The notes under the pieces: generated by a model
The model's database searches: none
What the model was told of the DNA's origin: nothing
The model's input: only the letters and a program-made list of their open reading frames with translations
Program-made: the position numbers and the translations under genes
From: Serratia symbiotica
Lineage (GTDB): Bacteria > Pseudomonadota > Gammaproteobacteria > Enterobacterales > Enterobacteriaceae
Length of the DNA: 64,000 nt
Assembly: GCA_900380265.1 (NCBI GenBank)
Contig: LR025083.1
Location: 1,302,001-1,366,000 of the forward strand
Direction: 5' to 3'
Part shown: piece after piece, positions 34,462 to 47,354 of the stretch
Layout of the letters: each line of letters starts with the position of its first letter
How positions within the stretch are numbered: position 1 is the stretch's first letter

Positions 34462-34797
34462 TAATCCAAGCACCCGTTATTTTGATTGAATTTTGTTCGC
34501 ATTGGCTCAAAAAGAGTTCTCTAAAATTTAATAGCCTCTAAACCACCATATTTGAGTTTTAAAGTAAATCGATATCCTGATGTTGATAAATTTTCTGCCT
34601 CAGGCACAACACGCGTCTAACCAACAGTTAGAACTGAACTTAACATTATCCGCATTTTTGTTCACTTGCAAATGGCCTATTTTCCCACTATCTTGTTATT
34701 TCATCAAATAGACCACTATCTATATATAGTATTTACATACAATGCAGAGCGACTACACTTCTAGTTCGGAGTACCCTACAAACAGGTAATACACTAC
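34462..34797 (+). promoter_or_regulatory. nrdA upstream region with a possible NrdR-type palindrome
   Basis: This is 336 nt of AT-rich non-coding DNA. An AT palindrome, ACTATCTATATATAGTAT at 34,715-34,732, loosely resembles the paired NrdR boxes found before enterobacterial nrd operons. I can see no certain DnaA box or -35/-10. The assignment is tentative. Confidence 0.3.
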
Positions 34798-37086
34798 ATG
34801 AATCAAACTCTACTTGTAACCAAACGCGATGGCCGTAAAGAGCCCATCAACCTCGATAAAATCCACCGGGTCATCGACTGGGCAGCCGAGGGGTTAAACA
34901 ATATTTCAGTCTCTCAAGTAGAGCTACGGTCACATCTTCAGTTTTATGACGGCATAAAAACTGCCGATATTCACGAAACTATCATTAAATCAGCTGCCGA
35001 TCTGATCTCCTGTGATGCACCAGACTATCAGTATCTGGCGGCACGATTGGCAATTTTTCACCTTCGTAAAAAAGCATATGGGCAGTTTGAACCCCCGCAT
35101 CTTTATGTTCATGTCATACGCATGGTAGAGATGGGTAAGTACGATAAGCTGTTGCTGGACGATTATAACAGCGAAGATTTTGAAAAAATGGACGCCTTTA
35201 TCGATCATTGGCGAGACATGAACTTCTCTTATGCTGCCGTCAAGCAGCTAGAAGGCAAGTATTTAGTTCAGAATCGCATTAGCGGTAAGATCTACGAGAG
35301 CGCTCAGTTCCTATATATGCTGGTAGCAGCCTGCCTATTCTCTAACTACCCGCGAGAAACCCGTCTGGACTATGTCAAACGTTTCTACAATGCGATTTCC
35401 ACTTTTAAGATTTCACTGCCTACACCAATCATGTCAGGCGTGAGAACACCAAGCCGTCAGTTCAGCTCATGCGTACTGATAGAATGCGGTGACAGCCTGG
35501 ATGCCATTAACGCCACCTCCAGCGCCATTGTAAAATACGTTTCGCAACGCGCTGGCATCGGTATCAACGCTGGTCGAATCCGTGCATTAGGAAGCCCAAT
35601 CCGTGGTGGTGAAGCATTCCATACTGGCTGTATACCTTTCTACCAACACTTCCAGACCGCCGTGAAATCCTGTTCCCAAGGTGGCGTTCGCGGTGGAGCT
35701 GCAACCCTCTTCTACCCTATTTGGCATCTAGATGTGGAAAGTCTGCTAGTGCTCAAAAACAATCGTGGCGTTGAAGGTAACCGCGTGCGCCACATGGACT
35801 ACGGAGTACAACTGAATCGTCTGATGTATCAACGCCTTATTAAGGGACAAGAGATCACTTTATTTAGCCCCTCTGATGTACCAGGGCTCTACGCAGCATT
35901 TTTTGCCGATCAAGCCGAATTCGAACGGCTATACACCCAATATGAGCAAGGGGATAGTATCCGCCAGAAACGAGTAAAAGCGGTTGAGCTTTTTTCTTTG
36001 ATGATGCAAGAACGTGCGTCCACTGGCCGAATTTATATTCAGAACGTCGATCACTGCAACACCCATAGCCCGTTCGATCCGCAGATCGCACCAGTACGTC
36101 AGTCAAACCTATGCCTAGAAATCACCCTACCAACCAAGCCTCTGAATGACATTAACGACGAAAATGGCGAAATAGCCCTATGTACGCTGTCCGCCTTCAA
36201 TCTCGGCACCCTCGACGATCTGGATGATCTAGAAGAACTAGCAACTTTAGTGGTACGTTCACTTGATGCCTTACTCGGCTACCAAGATTATCCGATTAAA
36301 TCTGCACATCGTGGGGCAATGGGTCGCCGTACTTTAGGCGTGGGTGTGATTAATTTTGCCTACTATCTCGCAAAGAACGGCGTCCGCTACTCTGATGGCA
36401 GTGCTAACTGCCTAACCCATAAGACGTTTGAAGCTATTCAATATTATCTCCTGAAAGCCTCTAATCGCTTGGCCCAGGAACAAGGCGCTTGCCCTTGGTT
36501 CAATGAAACCACCTATTCGCAAGGCATTCTCCCAATCGACACCTACAAAAAAGATTTGGATATCATCTGCAAGGAGCCATTGCACTATGACTGGGAAAGC
36601 CTGCGTCAAGAAATTAAGCAAAGCGGCCTGCGAAACTCCACCCTATCAGCCATCATGCCGTCGGAAACCTCTTCGCAAATTTCCAACGCCACAAATGGTA
36701 TTGAGCCACCGCGAGGCCATATCAGTATCAAAGCATCAAAAGATGGTATCTTGCGTCAGGTGGTGCCAGAGTATGAATGCCTGAAAAATAACTATGAACT
36801 TCTGTGGGAGATGCCAAACAACGAGGGCTACTTGCAACTAGTCGGGCTCATGCAAAAATTTATCGACCAATCGATCTCCGCCAACACAAACTACGACCCT
36901 GCCCACTTTCCAGGCGGAAAGGTGCCAATGACACAGCTATTGAAAGACCTACTAACCGCCTATAAGTTTGGAGTCAAAACTCTTTACTACCAGAATACAC
37001 GCGATGGCGCAGAGGATATACAGGAAACCTTTCATCCTACTAAGGGAGATGATGATAATTGCGAAAGAGGCGCCTGCAAGATCTAA
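34798..37086 (+). CDS. nrdA: Class Ia ribonucleotide reductase, large subunit (R1)
   Basis: Reduces ribonucleoside diphosphates to deoxyribonucleotides using a radical from NrdB. The product is 762 residues (E. coli has 761). An N-terminal ATP-cone domain (about 1-95) carries the overall activity site. The catalytic cysteines are in QFSSCVLIECG (near 225) and SNLCLEIT (near 439), with Cys 462 in GEIALCTLSAFN. The radical-relay tyrosines are in TLYYQNTRDG near 730. The C-terminal redox pair is kept in CERGACKI. It is the first gene of nrdA-nrdB-yfaE. Strong conservation fits an essential gene. Confidence 0.98.
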   Translation: MNQTLLVTKRDGRKEPINLDKIHRVIDWAAEGLNNISVSQVELRSHLQFYDGIKTADIHETIIKSAADLISCDAPDYQYLAARLAIFHLRKKAYGQFEPPHLYVHVIRMVEMGKYDKLLLDDYNSEDFEKMDAFIDHWRDMNFSYAAVKQLEGKYLVQNRISGKIYESAQFLYMLVAACLFSNYPRETRLDYVKRFYNAISTFKISLPTPIMSGVRTPSRQFSSCVLIECGDSLDAINATSSAIVKYVSQRAGIGINAGRIRALGSPIRGGEAFHTGCIPFYQHFQTAVKSCSQGGVRGGAATLFYPIWHLDVESLLVLKNNRGVEGNRVRHMDYGVQLNRLMYQRLIKGQEITLFSPSDVPGLYAAFFADQAEFERLYTQYEQGDSIRQKRVKAVELFSLMMQERASTGRIYIQNVDHCNTHSPFDPQIAPVRQSNLCLEITLPTKPLNDINDENGEIALCTLSAFNLGTLDDLDDLEELATLVVRSLDALLGYQDYPIKSAHRGAMGRRTLGVGVINFAYYLAKNGVRYSDGSANCLTHKTFEAIQYYLLKASNRLAQEQGACPWFNETTYSQGILPIDTYKKDLDIICKEPLHYDWESLRQEIKQSGLRNSTLSAIMPSETSSQISNATNGIEPPRGHISIKASKDGILRQVVPEYECLKNNYELLWEMPNNEGYLQLVGLMQKFIDQSISANTNYDPAHFPGGKVPMTQLLKDLLTAYKFGVKTLYYQNTRDGAEDIQETFHPTKGDDDNCERGACKI

Positions 37087-37282
37087 TGTTGAACACCAGT
37101 GAGCCAAAATCAACGCCTGCTAAAGGTTATGTCGATAGACAGGGCAAACAGAGAAACCAGAGACTAGATCAAGTACGTACTGATTTCGCGCACTCTTAAT
37201 GGCAAACAATGGCACGAAAAGCATAAATTGAAACGGAACGTTTCCACGCCTTGTTTAGCTATGTTACAATGGAATACGGCTT

Positions 37283-38413
37283 ATGGCATATACCACTTTT
37301 TCTCAGAATAAAAACAACCCATTGCTAGAGCCAATGTTTTTCGGCAAGCCGGTTAATGTTGCGCGTTACGACCAACAAAAGCATGCAATATTTGAAAAAT
37401 TAATCGAAAAACAGTTATCCTTCTTCTGGCGCCCAGAAGAAGTTGATATCTCCCGTGACCGCATTGACTATCAGAAGCTACCGGCGCATGAGCGGCATAT
37501 CTTTATTAGCAATTTAAAGTACCAAACGCTATTGGACTCTATCCAGGGGCGCGGCCCGAATGTCGCCCTACTGCCGCTAATCTCGATCCCAGAGCTAGAA
37601 ACCTGGGTGGAAACATGGTCTTTCTATGAGAGCATCCACTCACGTTCTTATACCCATATCATCCGCAATGTCGTTAACGATCCGGCGCTGGTGTTCGACG
37701 ATATCGTCACCAATCAAGAAATCCTGAAGCGTGCGAAAGACATTGCCGGCTACTATGATGATCTAATCAAAATGACTAGCTACTACCATCTTCTTGGAGA
37801 AGACCGCCATCAGGTTAACGGGGAAACTGTTACTGTCAGTTTACGCGCACTAAAAAAACAACTCTATCTGTGCCTGATGAGTGTCAACGCTCTAGAGGCG
37901 ATCCGCTTTTACGCTAGCTTCGCATGCTCCTTCGCCTTCGCAGAACGTGAGCTGATGGAAGGAAACGCAAAGATCATCAAATTAATTGCCCGTGATGAAG
38001 CCCTACACCTTACCGGTACTCAGCATATGCTCAACCTGATGCGTACCGGTGCGGATGATCCAGATATGGGGGAAATCGCTATAGAATGCCGGCAGCAGTC
38101 CTACGATCTATTCCTGCTGGCCGCCCAACAAGAAAAAGAATGGGCCGCATACCTGTTCCGTGACGGCTCTATGATCGGCCTCAACAAGGATATTTTGTGT
38201 CAATATGTCGAGTACATGAGCAATATCCGCATGCAGGCTGTCGGCCTTGATTTGCCATTCAAAACCCGCTCTAACCCAATCCCATGGATCAATGCTTGGC
38301 TCATGTCTGACAACGTTCAGGTAGCTCCGCAGGAGGTTGAAGTTAGTTCTTATCTAGTTGGCCAGATTGATGCAGAAGTACATGCCGATGATCTAAGCGG
38401 TTTCGAACTATAA
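37283..38413 (+). CDS. nrdB: Class Ia ribonucleotide reductase, small subunit (R2)
   Basis: Holds the di-iron centre and stable tyrosyl radical that starts catalysis in NrdA. The product has 376 residues, identical in length to the E. coli protein. Iron ligands and radical tyrosine are visible: [18 protein letters not shown] (Glu 115, His 118, Tyr 122), [12 protein letters not shown] (Glu 204) and [15 protein letters not shown] (Glu 238, His 241). The NrdA-docking C terminus ends DDLSGFEL. It begins 196 nt after nrdA, and the 3-nt gap to yfaE suggests coupled translation. Confidence 0.98.
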   Translation: MAYTTFSQNKNNPLLEPMFFGKPVNVARYDQQKHAIFEKLIEKQLSFFWRPEEVDISRDRIDYQKLPAHERHIFISNLKYQTLLDSIQGRGPNVALLPLISIPELETWVETWSFYESIHSRSYTHIIRNVVNDPALVFDDIVTNQEILKRAKDIAGYYDDLIKMTSYYHLLGEDRHQVNGETVTVSLRALKKQLYLCLMSVNALEAIRFYASFACSFAFAERELMEGNAKIIKLIARDEALHLTGTQHMLNLMRTGADDPDMGEIAIECRQQSYDLFLLAAQQEKEWAAYLFRDGSMIGLNKDILCQYVEYMSNIRMQAVGLDLPFKTRSNPIPWINAWLMSDNVQVAPQEVEVSSYLVGQIDAEVHADDLSGFEL

Positions 38414-38416
38414 ACA

Positions 38417-38695
38417 ATGAAAAAACCTATTACGATAAAGAAATCTATAGTGAAACTACGTAATACAGGCACGCAGTTTTATTATCCGGAAAGTGGAGAA
38501 TATCTTCTCGAGGTGCTAGAACTGCACGCAATTGAGGTGGAGTACCAGTGCCGCTCCGGCTACTGTGGCGCTTGTCGCCTAAAGTTAGTGCAAGGGAACG
38601 TGACTTATTGCCAGCTTCCGCTGGCATTAATCAATGCCGGGGAGATCCTGCCATGCTGCTGCATGCCGATAACGTCCATTGAACTGGAAATCTAA
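38417..38695 (+). CDS. yfaE: YfaE, 2Fe-2S ferredoxin for NrdB maintenance
   Basis: Small plant-type ferredoxin that in E. coli supplies electrons to rebuild the di-iron-tyrosyl radical centre of NrdB. The product is 92 residues (E. coli has 84). The cluster cysteines are in YQCRSGYCGACRLKL near 39-53, with the fourth in ILPCCCMP near 81. The N terminus is several residues longer than in E. coli; the start used directly follows nrdB, and a shorter start is not evident. It is the last recognised gene before a 24.5-kb desert. Confidence 0.95.
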   Translation: MKKPITIKKSIVKLRNTGTQFYYPESGEYLLEVLELHAIEVEYQCRSGYCGACRLKLVQGNVTYCQLPLALINAGEILPCCCMPITSIELEI

Positions 38696-40831
38696 TTTGT
38701 AATCAGTAGCTTATTACTATGACCTGCATAACTCACCTTTCCGTGCAAGTCACCATTGCTACCTGCAGTTTAAGACCCGAATAGATATTAATAGATACCG
38801 AAATATAGACAACAAGCAAGCTGAGCAACAGATGTGGAACTTAGAAGAGCTGCACAACCATATCTATCCAGCCTACCCCTACAGACAACACCTAAGACGA
38901 ATATTTTTCAAAAGCCGCATTAAAGAATAGTAATAGCTTTCCTAAAGCATGTAGTTTTCACGCTTAAATTATGATTAATAAAGAATATACCAGTTCCATT
39001 TACCCTCGTTTACTTGAGGGCCTAAATCATCTCAAATCCACTGTTTTACCACGCGCATCGCCAGAATCTAGCCATACCGAGTTGTATATTAACCGTTAAT
39101 CTTGCTATGAATATTGTCCGTTGTCCCGAGTTCTGGTGAAATGGTAAATAATGCACGGATTGCCCCATGCTACATCGAAGGGTGTAGAGTACAACACTAA
39201 CCTAATCGCCTCTAATAAAGCTAATTGCTAACTCTAGCCGAGAACCTGAACACAATAACCCTACTAGGTTAAGCGACTGGGCACTGCATTCCTCAGTACA
39301 AACCCACCTCAACTCCTAATGATGTAACCGCTGTATCAGCAGTCATGGTGATTCGAGCGTGCCGTTAAAGATACCATCATCTCAACATTGCTACATTGGT
39401 TCCTAAGTTAAAATCATTTAAAAGTAAACTATTAACAAAATAATAGGGTGCAACTCGATAATTAGAATGGAGGCCCGATCAACGACTTATACGTTGAGAG
39501 ATGGAATAATCTAAATGAGCATCTCCGTGAGATGGGTTCGAATATATATAAAATGGTTTAACACAGCGAAAGAGCGATTCCGGAAAGATACATCGTAGGT
39601 ACGGTCGAGTGTTTGACTATCACTTTGCATTCTGAAGGAATGCCTGTGCGAAGAATATCAGAAAGTTATTCAACTACCAGTTGCTGTCTGTCGCATAACA
39701 AAGTTGCTGATCCAGAACATCGCGCTGAAGTGCTATCTCCGTATTTTCCAGTTGGCCACTCTCGACTGAGCGAGACTATTAAACATCCTTCAATTCGCGT
39801 CAGCCGAAAAGCATGTTCCACTAACCAATTGCGCATGCCTAAGCGGCGATCAAGGCATTGAGATTATCGCTGCTTACCTAATTGGTATTACTATTAATAA
39901 TTACTCCTGCAGATAGTGCATTACCGACTCTTAGTCTTTATCCCATTAACGTCAATGTTACTATTATTTTTATCTTTCTATAAAATAAAGCTGTGAATCA
40001 TTCACTGAATAGCCTCATTAAGCTATACCCAAACTTCATCCTTCCTTGGGAATAACACTCAAAATTATTCATTAATTAAATCTAATGCTTTTAAAGCAAA
40101 AATCATCTTGTCAAGGTAAAAATAAAAATAACAAATACTTATTTACCTTATGCGTTAAATAGATCTGTGATTCTTCATGTAATCAGAAGATAAAGATACT
40201 ATCTCGATGGGCCCATAATAAATTGAATATTCTAATCAGCTGCTCATTAAGCCAGAGACAATCAAAATCATCTTATAAGAAATAAAGCAGTGAGCACCAC
40301 AAGCTGCGAAGTGCTGATTCACTATAACAAGACAACCACCGAAGCAAGACGACAAGATGCTGCTTTAAGACGGTTACTACTTATAAACACCGACCAAGTT
40401 TAATAAACGTCTGACCCAGTTTAACAGCCAGGTCAAACTTTTAACGCCCTGTACGCGAAGTGTTATGTCGCTACGGGACATTTGCTTTCACCAAAAACAT
40501 ATACCTAATATATTAGGCTAATATATCAACCGAGATCAGAAAAACAACAAATTTATCCCCTACTCTACTTTCTGACTTGCAAAGAGGAACCTATTTCGAC
40601 TATAATAATTACGGATTTACTTTCCGGTTGTATAGTGAAGATGGCAATGTGGATCCGGTAGAAAATGATACGCCAGTTTTTATCTGTACTACCCGGTGAA
40701 ATTTTCAGATTTCCATCAAGTGATGCTAATTAATTCGTACATCAATCTGAGTCACCCAATCTGCACATTAGATTTACCTTATAGCCAGCAGGGCTGCATT
40801 AATTGCCCATCAATTTTAGCGATTATGTTCT
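38696..40831. other. Desert after yfaE
   Basis: I recognise nothing. The longest open stretch (39,613-39,861, forward) has no family features. There is no terminator with a clear T-run directly after yfaE. Confidence 0.5.
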
Positions 40832-41095
40832 TCATGAGCGCCACCTTATATGTACTTCTTCAATAAAAATACCTAAAGTTTTGTAAATAGACATAGCCAG
40901 CATTTCTATCTTATCCTCCTCTGCCTCTGTCAACAGAGCATTTAAAAATACAGCATTAAATTTGATAGATGCGATGAGGACGCTGTCATCGCCAAGGTTC
41001 ACAAAAGCGCGTAGCGTAACCTGCTCAGGTGATTGAACGCGATAAATTTGCTCACTAGAAGCTAGAGTTTTAAATTTATTTTGGAGAAAAACCAT
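40832..41095 (-). CDS. Unrecognised small protein, 87 residues
   Basis: I do not recognise this protein. The reason to list it is the start: TAAGGAG, a near-perfect ribosome-binding site, lies 6-7 nt before the ATG, in contrast to other random frames in the desert. The product starts MVFLQNKFKTLASSEQ, and the middle reads like a beta-strand-rich segment (QVTLRAFVNLGDDSVLIAS) followed by a helix (NALLTEAEEDKIEMLAMSI) and a short aliphatic stretch ending in EEVHIRWRS. It has balanced charge, no signal peptide and no clear membrane segment. Both neighbours are decayed DNA. It may be a real small gene, a remnant of one, or chance. Confidence 0.35.
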   Translation of the reverse strand: MVFLQNKFKTLASSEQIYRVQSPEQVTLRAFVNLGDDSVLIASIKFNAVFLNALLTEAEEDKIEMLAMSIYKTLGIFIEEVHIRWRS

Positions 41096-44000
41096 CCCAA
41101 ACTCCTTATAGCCCGTTTAAACTCACAAAGTTATTACTAGATGGTGCATATCTGCTTATCGATATTAGCTTCTGTGATCTGAACCGTAACCAAGCAACTA
41201 TTCCCGCGATCAAACCGATAGCGATAAACCCAGCTAACATTCTTCTGCACTTCAGATGCTCACCAGGAATAGTGCGACAGGCAGTCTGTTCTCCTAGGCT
41301 GATGCGCGCCCGGTACCATTTGTTGGTCGTGATGAATTAAAAGATGCCAGTCAATATATCCAAATGCCCGGATCACAATCATCAGTGCGATAGTTCGATC
41401 CGCGCAATCGATAACAATAGCAACAGCCTGTTATCCGATTCAAACAGTTCCAGTTTTTTCTCAGAATTAGGCAAACCTCACCAAACTTCCTTCGAACATC
41501 GAAGCGAGTTAAGATCTCTAGAATTAGCGTGAGGATGACAAAACTGTAGCTAGCGGAATACACTATTTAATTTGCTAAGTATCGAAGATATACACTCATA
41601 CTGACCCGTAGTACTACTGTGCTATCGCAAATTTCTGAGCTGATCTGGCGTGAGAAATCCTCACTGTTTATGCAGTCACCTCTAGATAACAGGGATTCTC
41701 TTGCTCAAGAACCCGCCCCTAACGAAGATTCAGCTTAAGCCCAAACCCTACTCAACCTGGATGATTTTATGCATCATACATTTGTATCACCACTCATTGA
41801 TGTCAGTGCGACTCTGAGATCTTTCATGCCGTCCTTTCAATCCATGAGGTAAATTGAAATAAGGATGAACATTGGGACATTGGTTAGCCTTTCCTTTACC
41901 AATTTAGAAATTATTCCAGTGTCCATAAGCACACGCTTTGATTGCTGATAGCGACTTTTGAGCAAACTTCATATCTAGCATTAGTTACAAACACCTGCAT
42001 AGTTTATGGGTTTGTTCGCAGTACTTAGTTAACACACTCCAATTCTTCCTTTCCTACCTCTACAATAGAGTTGCAGACCAGCCGCTTGTATACCATGCAC
42101 AAGCGCTATTACTGTGCAATGCTTAGTATGTAACCAGCGTTGTTTTATCGGGAATGGTGTGTTAATTACCTTACCGAAAAATCGCCTATTACTAAGCTCT
42201 TCCCACGCAACTATATTATAAATTCATCAGTTTAATTTTACTCACCTATAGTAGGCCAACGCCTGTTTGAATATCCGCGCGCTCAGCGCACAAGGGTGAA
42301 TGTAGCTGCATCATGCCGTAACCACACAACCCTAGATGCCCAGGGTTGAAGTTTTTAGTCAAACTTTAGGGACCAACACGGTTTAAGCTAGCAACCTTTT
42401 TAGTACCATTTCCTCAAACACCTGCAGCAACGTCGCTATAGCTAGCATCGGCACTGATGAATTATGGATACTAGTACGAGCGCAGACAATGCTCTAGCCG
42501 AAACCATTAAATAGCGGCACTGACAATGTCTGGCTCTCTTGCTGCTGATACTTAAATAATGCCGTAACAACCGAGCATGCCAATATTCCTAGCTGTACCT
42601 GTGTACACCTAGGGTATAGGTGATGTGCTAGATTGCACTACTACCTATTTCTGAATGGCAGTCCCAATCAAATCATCAGCTCAGACAGGCCGAATAACGC
42701 ATCCAGGCTAAAATGTCATATTTTAGCGTAACTAGAAACGCAGCACAGTAGAAGACAGTTAGTGGTGGATTGAGACGTAGCACACGCGATAAGCACTGCA
42801 AGTGCGCAACAATTAGGTCACCTTAGTCGGGATGCGAAGCTTAATCTAATCAGCGCCGCATGAACCAGCATGCGCTTGATTTATTAATATATTACAGTGA
42901 TGCAAAGTGCCGACAGGAATACGCTTAATAATTATCGCCATCGCACGCGGCTTCAAATGCAGCACAAATATTCCTTATGAATACACGCTATCATCCCAAC
43001 CCATAGCGACGTTGCTTTCCATCCGACAATCAAATATTACATCACGTCTTTAAAAGGGTTTTTAAGAAACCCGATACGGGCACCCTATATCGGGTGCAGG
43101 CACTTAGCTAGGCGAGTAGCCGCTTGTCGTGCGTTTTACTATGGTTAGTATTTAAACGAACATGAAATCTGGTAGGCATTTTAGAAAAAAACAATTATAT
43201 CATAATGCACAGTCCATACAGACAGACTCTGACTCTGTCATCATTCTCGTTCTCAAAAATACCAAGTATCTGTAATAATCTATGCGTATCCCCATGCTAA
43301 GGGCTTTAGGCTAATCTTGCCTATAGCAGCAAGAGTTCTTCAGACTTCGCTCGTTCACTAATAAAGGAAAGGCTACCTCAGGCATCACCGTTGGCGGTGG
43401 GCGCTCTCTAATCCTACCGTTTTTTGACTAACTCAAGGTAATCTGTGTCACTGCCGGTACGATTTTCTGACTGAATCCCGACGAGATCGGACTTTCTCCC
43501 AACCTTGCAATTCACCCTCTTACAAACGCACCAAGAGGCCATTCCAGTTTTTAGCCGCTGATTTCGTACTTCGACCTTGCACTGGCATCGCCAGAACTAA
43601 CCGAAAGCGCTGAATTATGATCTAACGAACGCATTATGGATTACAAAGTGGTGTTATGACGTGTGAAGCTTGCTTTGTATAATATATATTGTGCCTTTCT
43701 TGTTTGACGTCCTTTATGTAAAATATGATAAGTGCAGTTATACGCACATTCTTACAAAGAAGCTTGACTGTCGAAATAAGCGATCAGTGCCACTTTCAGG
43801 GCAAATAATATTATCGGGCTATTTTAGTATCGTGATCAAGCAAAGCACACTTTCCCCAGGACGGGGAATGGCGCAAATGTTTTAACTAACCCTATATACA
43901 GTGCCACTGCAGCATTATACTTACGTCACAGTAAGTAAATTTAAAGCACCTTTCTCATCAATAATACGTGTCATATAAGCAGTGCTTGGTAGCATCATAG

Positions 44001-47000
44001 GCTATCGCAAATGCAACACTAATTTTGCACTTTCTATATGTAAGACCCTGAGCTTGGGTTAATGAGCGAGCAGAACAAACATCGCTAGTCAGTACAATAG
44101 CATATCGGCAATCAACCTCACCCAACTCACTCGGCCCATCCCATTAACCTTACTTCCCTTTATTGCTCATACAGTAAGAAACTACTACCCTAGCATTTCC
44201 TAGCAGGATACCAATGTAACCGCTTCGCAACCTAATCTCATTTATTTCCAGAAGCCAGGGCTGTTATCTTGACACCACTGACCCAGCACCGCAATTACTG
44301 ATCGATAACGATATTCATTGCCATCTATATCGGGCCATAAAATGGACAGTGATATGAGCGTATCCTTCCTTTGGAAGTTCCATAGAGTTATATCAAAAGA
44401 AAAGGCCAACCAGTTAGCCGGAATATACAACAGAGGGTAGGGTAGATCGAGATCTAAGGCGAGGTGATTGGGATGTAGACCCGGCTTGGACGGCCTGATT
44501 CCAGCGCAGTTGCTTCACTCTGCTATGCGATAATTAGTCAGAAACACCACTCCTTCAGCAATTAATCCACCTCCAATTAATGGGCAAACAGATTAGCGAT
44601 GGCGGTTACGGAGATAAGGATTATCACTACTACTTCACATCGCCTTCTCAAAGGCCTAGTGCTAGTTTTGATTTAACCAACATTATCTAAATGGGAACCA
44701 GATAACAGATAAAAAATTGATTACTTCAGTAACCAGCAGCAGAGGTATTGAGGGAAGATCCGGGAGAAATCCAGACATACAATATCTTATGGAAGAGTGA
44801 ACTGTCAATAATAAAACCACCATCGGACTCAAAATACTTATCGAGATAGTTTGCTGATTGGTGGGTTGGCAGCGGGGTCTTTGAAATTAGCAATTAAGGC
44901 CTATCCTGTGTAGGCACACATTGCTACAGCTCGGTCGGACACGGACAAGATGTGCTAATCAGCGCTTACTTGGAGTTCGCACAGCAGGGGCACGCACTGC
45001 ACACGAAAATAGGGGACTAACGTCATAGTATAGGCTCTATACCATCAACCAGTCATTTTCAGGAATAGAAAAATACGACGCTGCGAGCTCATAACCTAAA
45101 TCTCATGGATGAGCTTCAGGCATGTTAGATCTTTATATCTATAAGTAACTAACAACCTAAAGACCGGTTTTTATAACTAGAATACAACATAATTTAAACC
45201 CATGAGATTTGAATGGCAATACGATGTTACGAACAGCCAAATGATGCCATTCTTAAATAAGACGAGGCCAGCAATCCATTTGTTCATTATTTTGCATTCA
45301 TGGTATCAACAATTTCAGTAACTATAAATGTCGTTTACGGATCAGAACAAGCGGATAGCTCCGCGATGGACTCTCTGAAAAAATCAAAGACGAAATCCGC
45401 TAGCTTGACGGTGGTTTCCGAAGTTCAACTAAGGCAATATTGTGAATAAAGGTACGGAAATAGTGCAACTGCTACCCCGAAGGTAGAGAACTAAGAAGAG
45501 TTCCAGCAGATAAAACATAAATATTTGTTTTATCAACTAGTGTTTGATCTCAGCAGTATCTGCCGGTATCGGGTGAATGCAGTGAAATCAAGTGATTAGC
45601 AACTGGCTAATTGATATCAGTGATAACTAACCCAACTTGGGTTTGTCTTTTTTTATATCTAGTTACTTAAATTCTACTGCCTTAAGCAAAGATATGGCGT
45701 ATCAGGCTTACAGCATTCTGTTTGCTGAACATTCGAATACAGCTAAAATATGAACAGAATAATAAATAAGCACCACCAAAATACCTGAACCAATCATTAA
45801 ACCTGGTCGATTGACTTTATGCAAGAACTACCTATCAACAGTTAGCTCACTAAAATCACTAAATATAATTGATGACTTTAATATCGGTTCATTAATAATG
45901 AGATAGAAATGTATTGCCTGAGAGTTCTACTCATGAAGAACATGGAACAACTTTCCGACTGGAAAGGAAAGCTGGCTACAATACAATATTATTGTACACG
46001 ATAATATACTCCTAATACAGGGATAACATCAAATCTATAAAAGGTATTCAGATGCACTTTATTCACTCCGGGTATCCATAGAGATGCTTATATAGCTTTA
46101 CAAACATAACAATATGCTGTAACCACCGGCAAAAGTTTGTTCCCATGGCTCGATGCATTTTAGGTCTATGGCACGAAATGGCAATGGTTATCATCAGGAA
46201 GCGTATATTCTTTTAGTGTCCACAAACCGATGCGGTATATACAACAAGAGGACCTAATGCCACTTACCACATCCGTTATAATATAGATTACCATCTAGTC
46301 CAAGAGGGACTAGATCAACCTTAATAACTAGCGTCGTGTGAAGAGGGAAAATTGTGAGGTTCAGAGGTCTGAGGAAACACAGGCCTCTGGTTTAGTTGAT
46401 AATTTTATTAAAAAAGCGCACCATCCTGGCCTCAGCCCTGATTATCAAATCATAGGTACCCAAGAACGTGCCACTCATAATGTCACGGCCCGTTGGTGAC
46501 ATCATGATACTTTTAACCAGCAATATCGCTTATACAAATACGCAGAATAAATGAATAGTAAACAAGTTTTGATAAAATACCTCCTATGCCAAGGTGAGGT
46601 TCACCTAGCCGGATCCCAGCACTACTTGTACACATCTAAAACCGGCGGCATGCTGTTGAGCAACACTGCCTGTGCCTTACTATTTTAATCGGGTTGCTAT
46701 AGCCGAGCTTGATGTTCCCTATGCATTGAAACCGCCCCTAACTTTATCAGCCAGATGTTTATAGACTTATTTAGTGTCCTTCCTAACAGTGGTAGTCTAA
46801 CTGTTCCTTCCTGATAAAGATTAAGCAGAACGCACTTGTCTAGCGTAACTACTTGATTGCCAATTGTGGAACAGGCCTCCCGCCATTCGCTGTCGTTAAA
46901 GGCCGTTAGCGAAACTATTCTCAACAGTGGAAACACTTTAATACTCATCTGAGTCACGATAAGCTCCATCGTCATACCTATGACGTCTCATGACCTATTC

Positions 47001-47180
47001 ATTAACAGTTCCGACCGTTACTGCCAGCTTTGTATAGGCCTACCCTTTCTCCATGGCGAAGATCACATCCACTCAGGATAACTAACCCTATGAGAATGAT
47101 GTCTAATAGGACACTTCCACCAGCTAATACGGATTGCCCCTGAGATGGAAGGTTAGTGGATTTGTATTTATCTTATGTAG
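41096..47180. other. Gene desert
   Basis: Six kb without a recognisable gene. Open stretches at 41,351-41,563, 44,242-44,430 and 46,697-46,975 (all reverse) contain protein-like peptides but none I can assign. By E. coli order, menaquinone and glycerol-phosphate genes could once have been here, but I found no supporting block. Confidence 0.5.
43069..43095 (-). terminator. Possible orphan terminator
   Basis: ACCCGATA and TATCGGGT form a perfect 8-bp stem. On the reverse strand the hairpin is followed by a TTCTTAAAAA tract. An overlapping alternative stem (GCACCC/GGGTGC) exists. No intact gene precedes it, so it may be left from a lost one. Confidence 0.35.
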
Positions 47181-47354
47181 CATAAATGTACTAGTGACAG
47201 AGCTAAATGGCTGTTTTCACTGAAATTAGGGCAGAACGTCAATTGGGTTGCGTGGGGATTTACTTTATGTTCTTTCCTGCTCGCAATAATAGCGCTGATG
47301 GTATTAGGTGTTCTTGCCGTGCGGGCACGACTACTAATCATGCAGTATTACTAA
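47181..47354 (+). pseudogene. Fragment of an unidentified membrane protein
   Basis: The frame ending at 47,354 stays open for 57 codons, with no good start, and includes a clean hydrophobic segment, WVAWGFTLCSFLLAIIALMV, followed by GVLAVRARLL. This looks like the last transmembrane helix and positively charged tail of an inner-membrane protein. I cannot name the family. A stop precedes it at 47,178, so it is a fragment. Confidence 0.35.

Noticed and set aside
46697-46975. A 92-codon reverse frame
   Set aside because: It has no convincing ribosome-binding site and no recognisable family; it may be part of a relic but cannot be supported as a gene.
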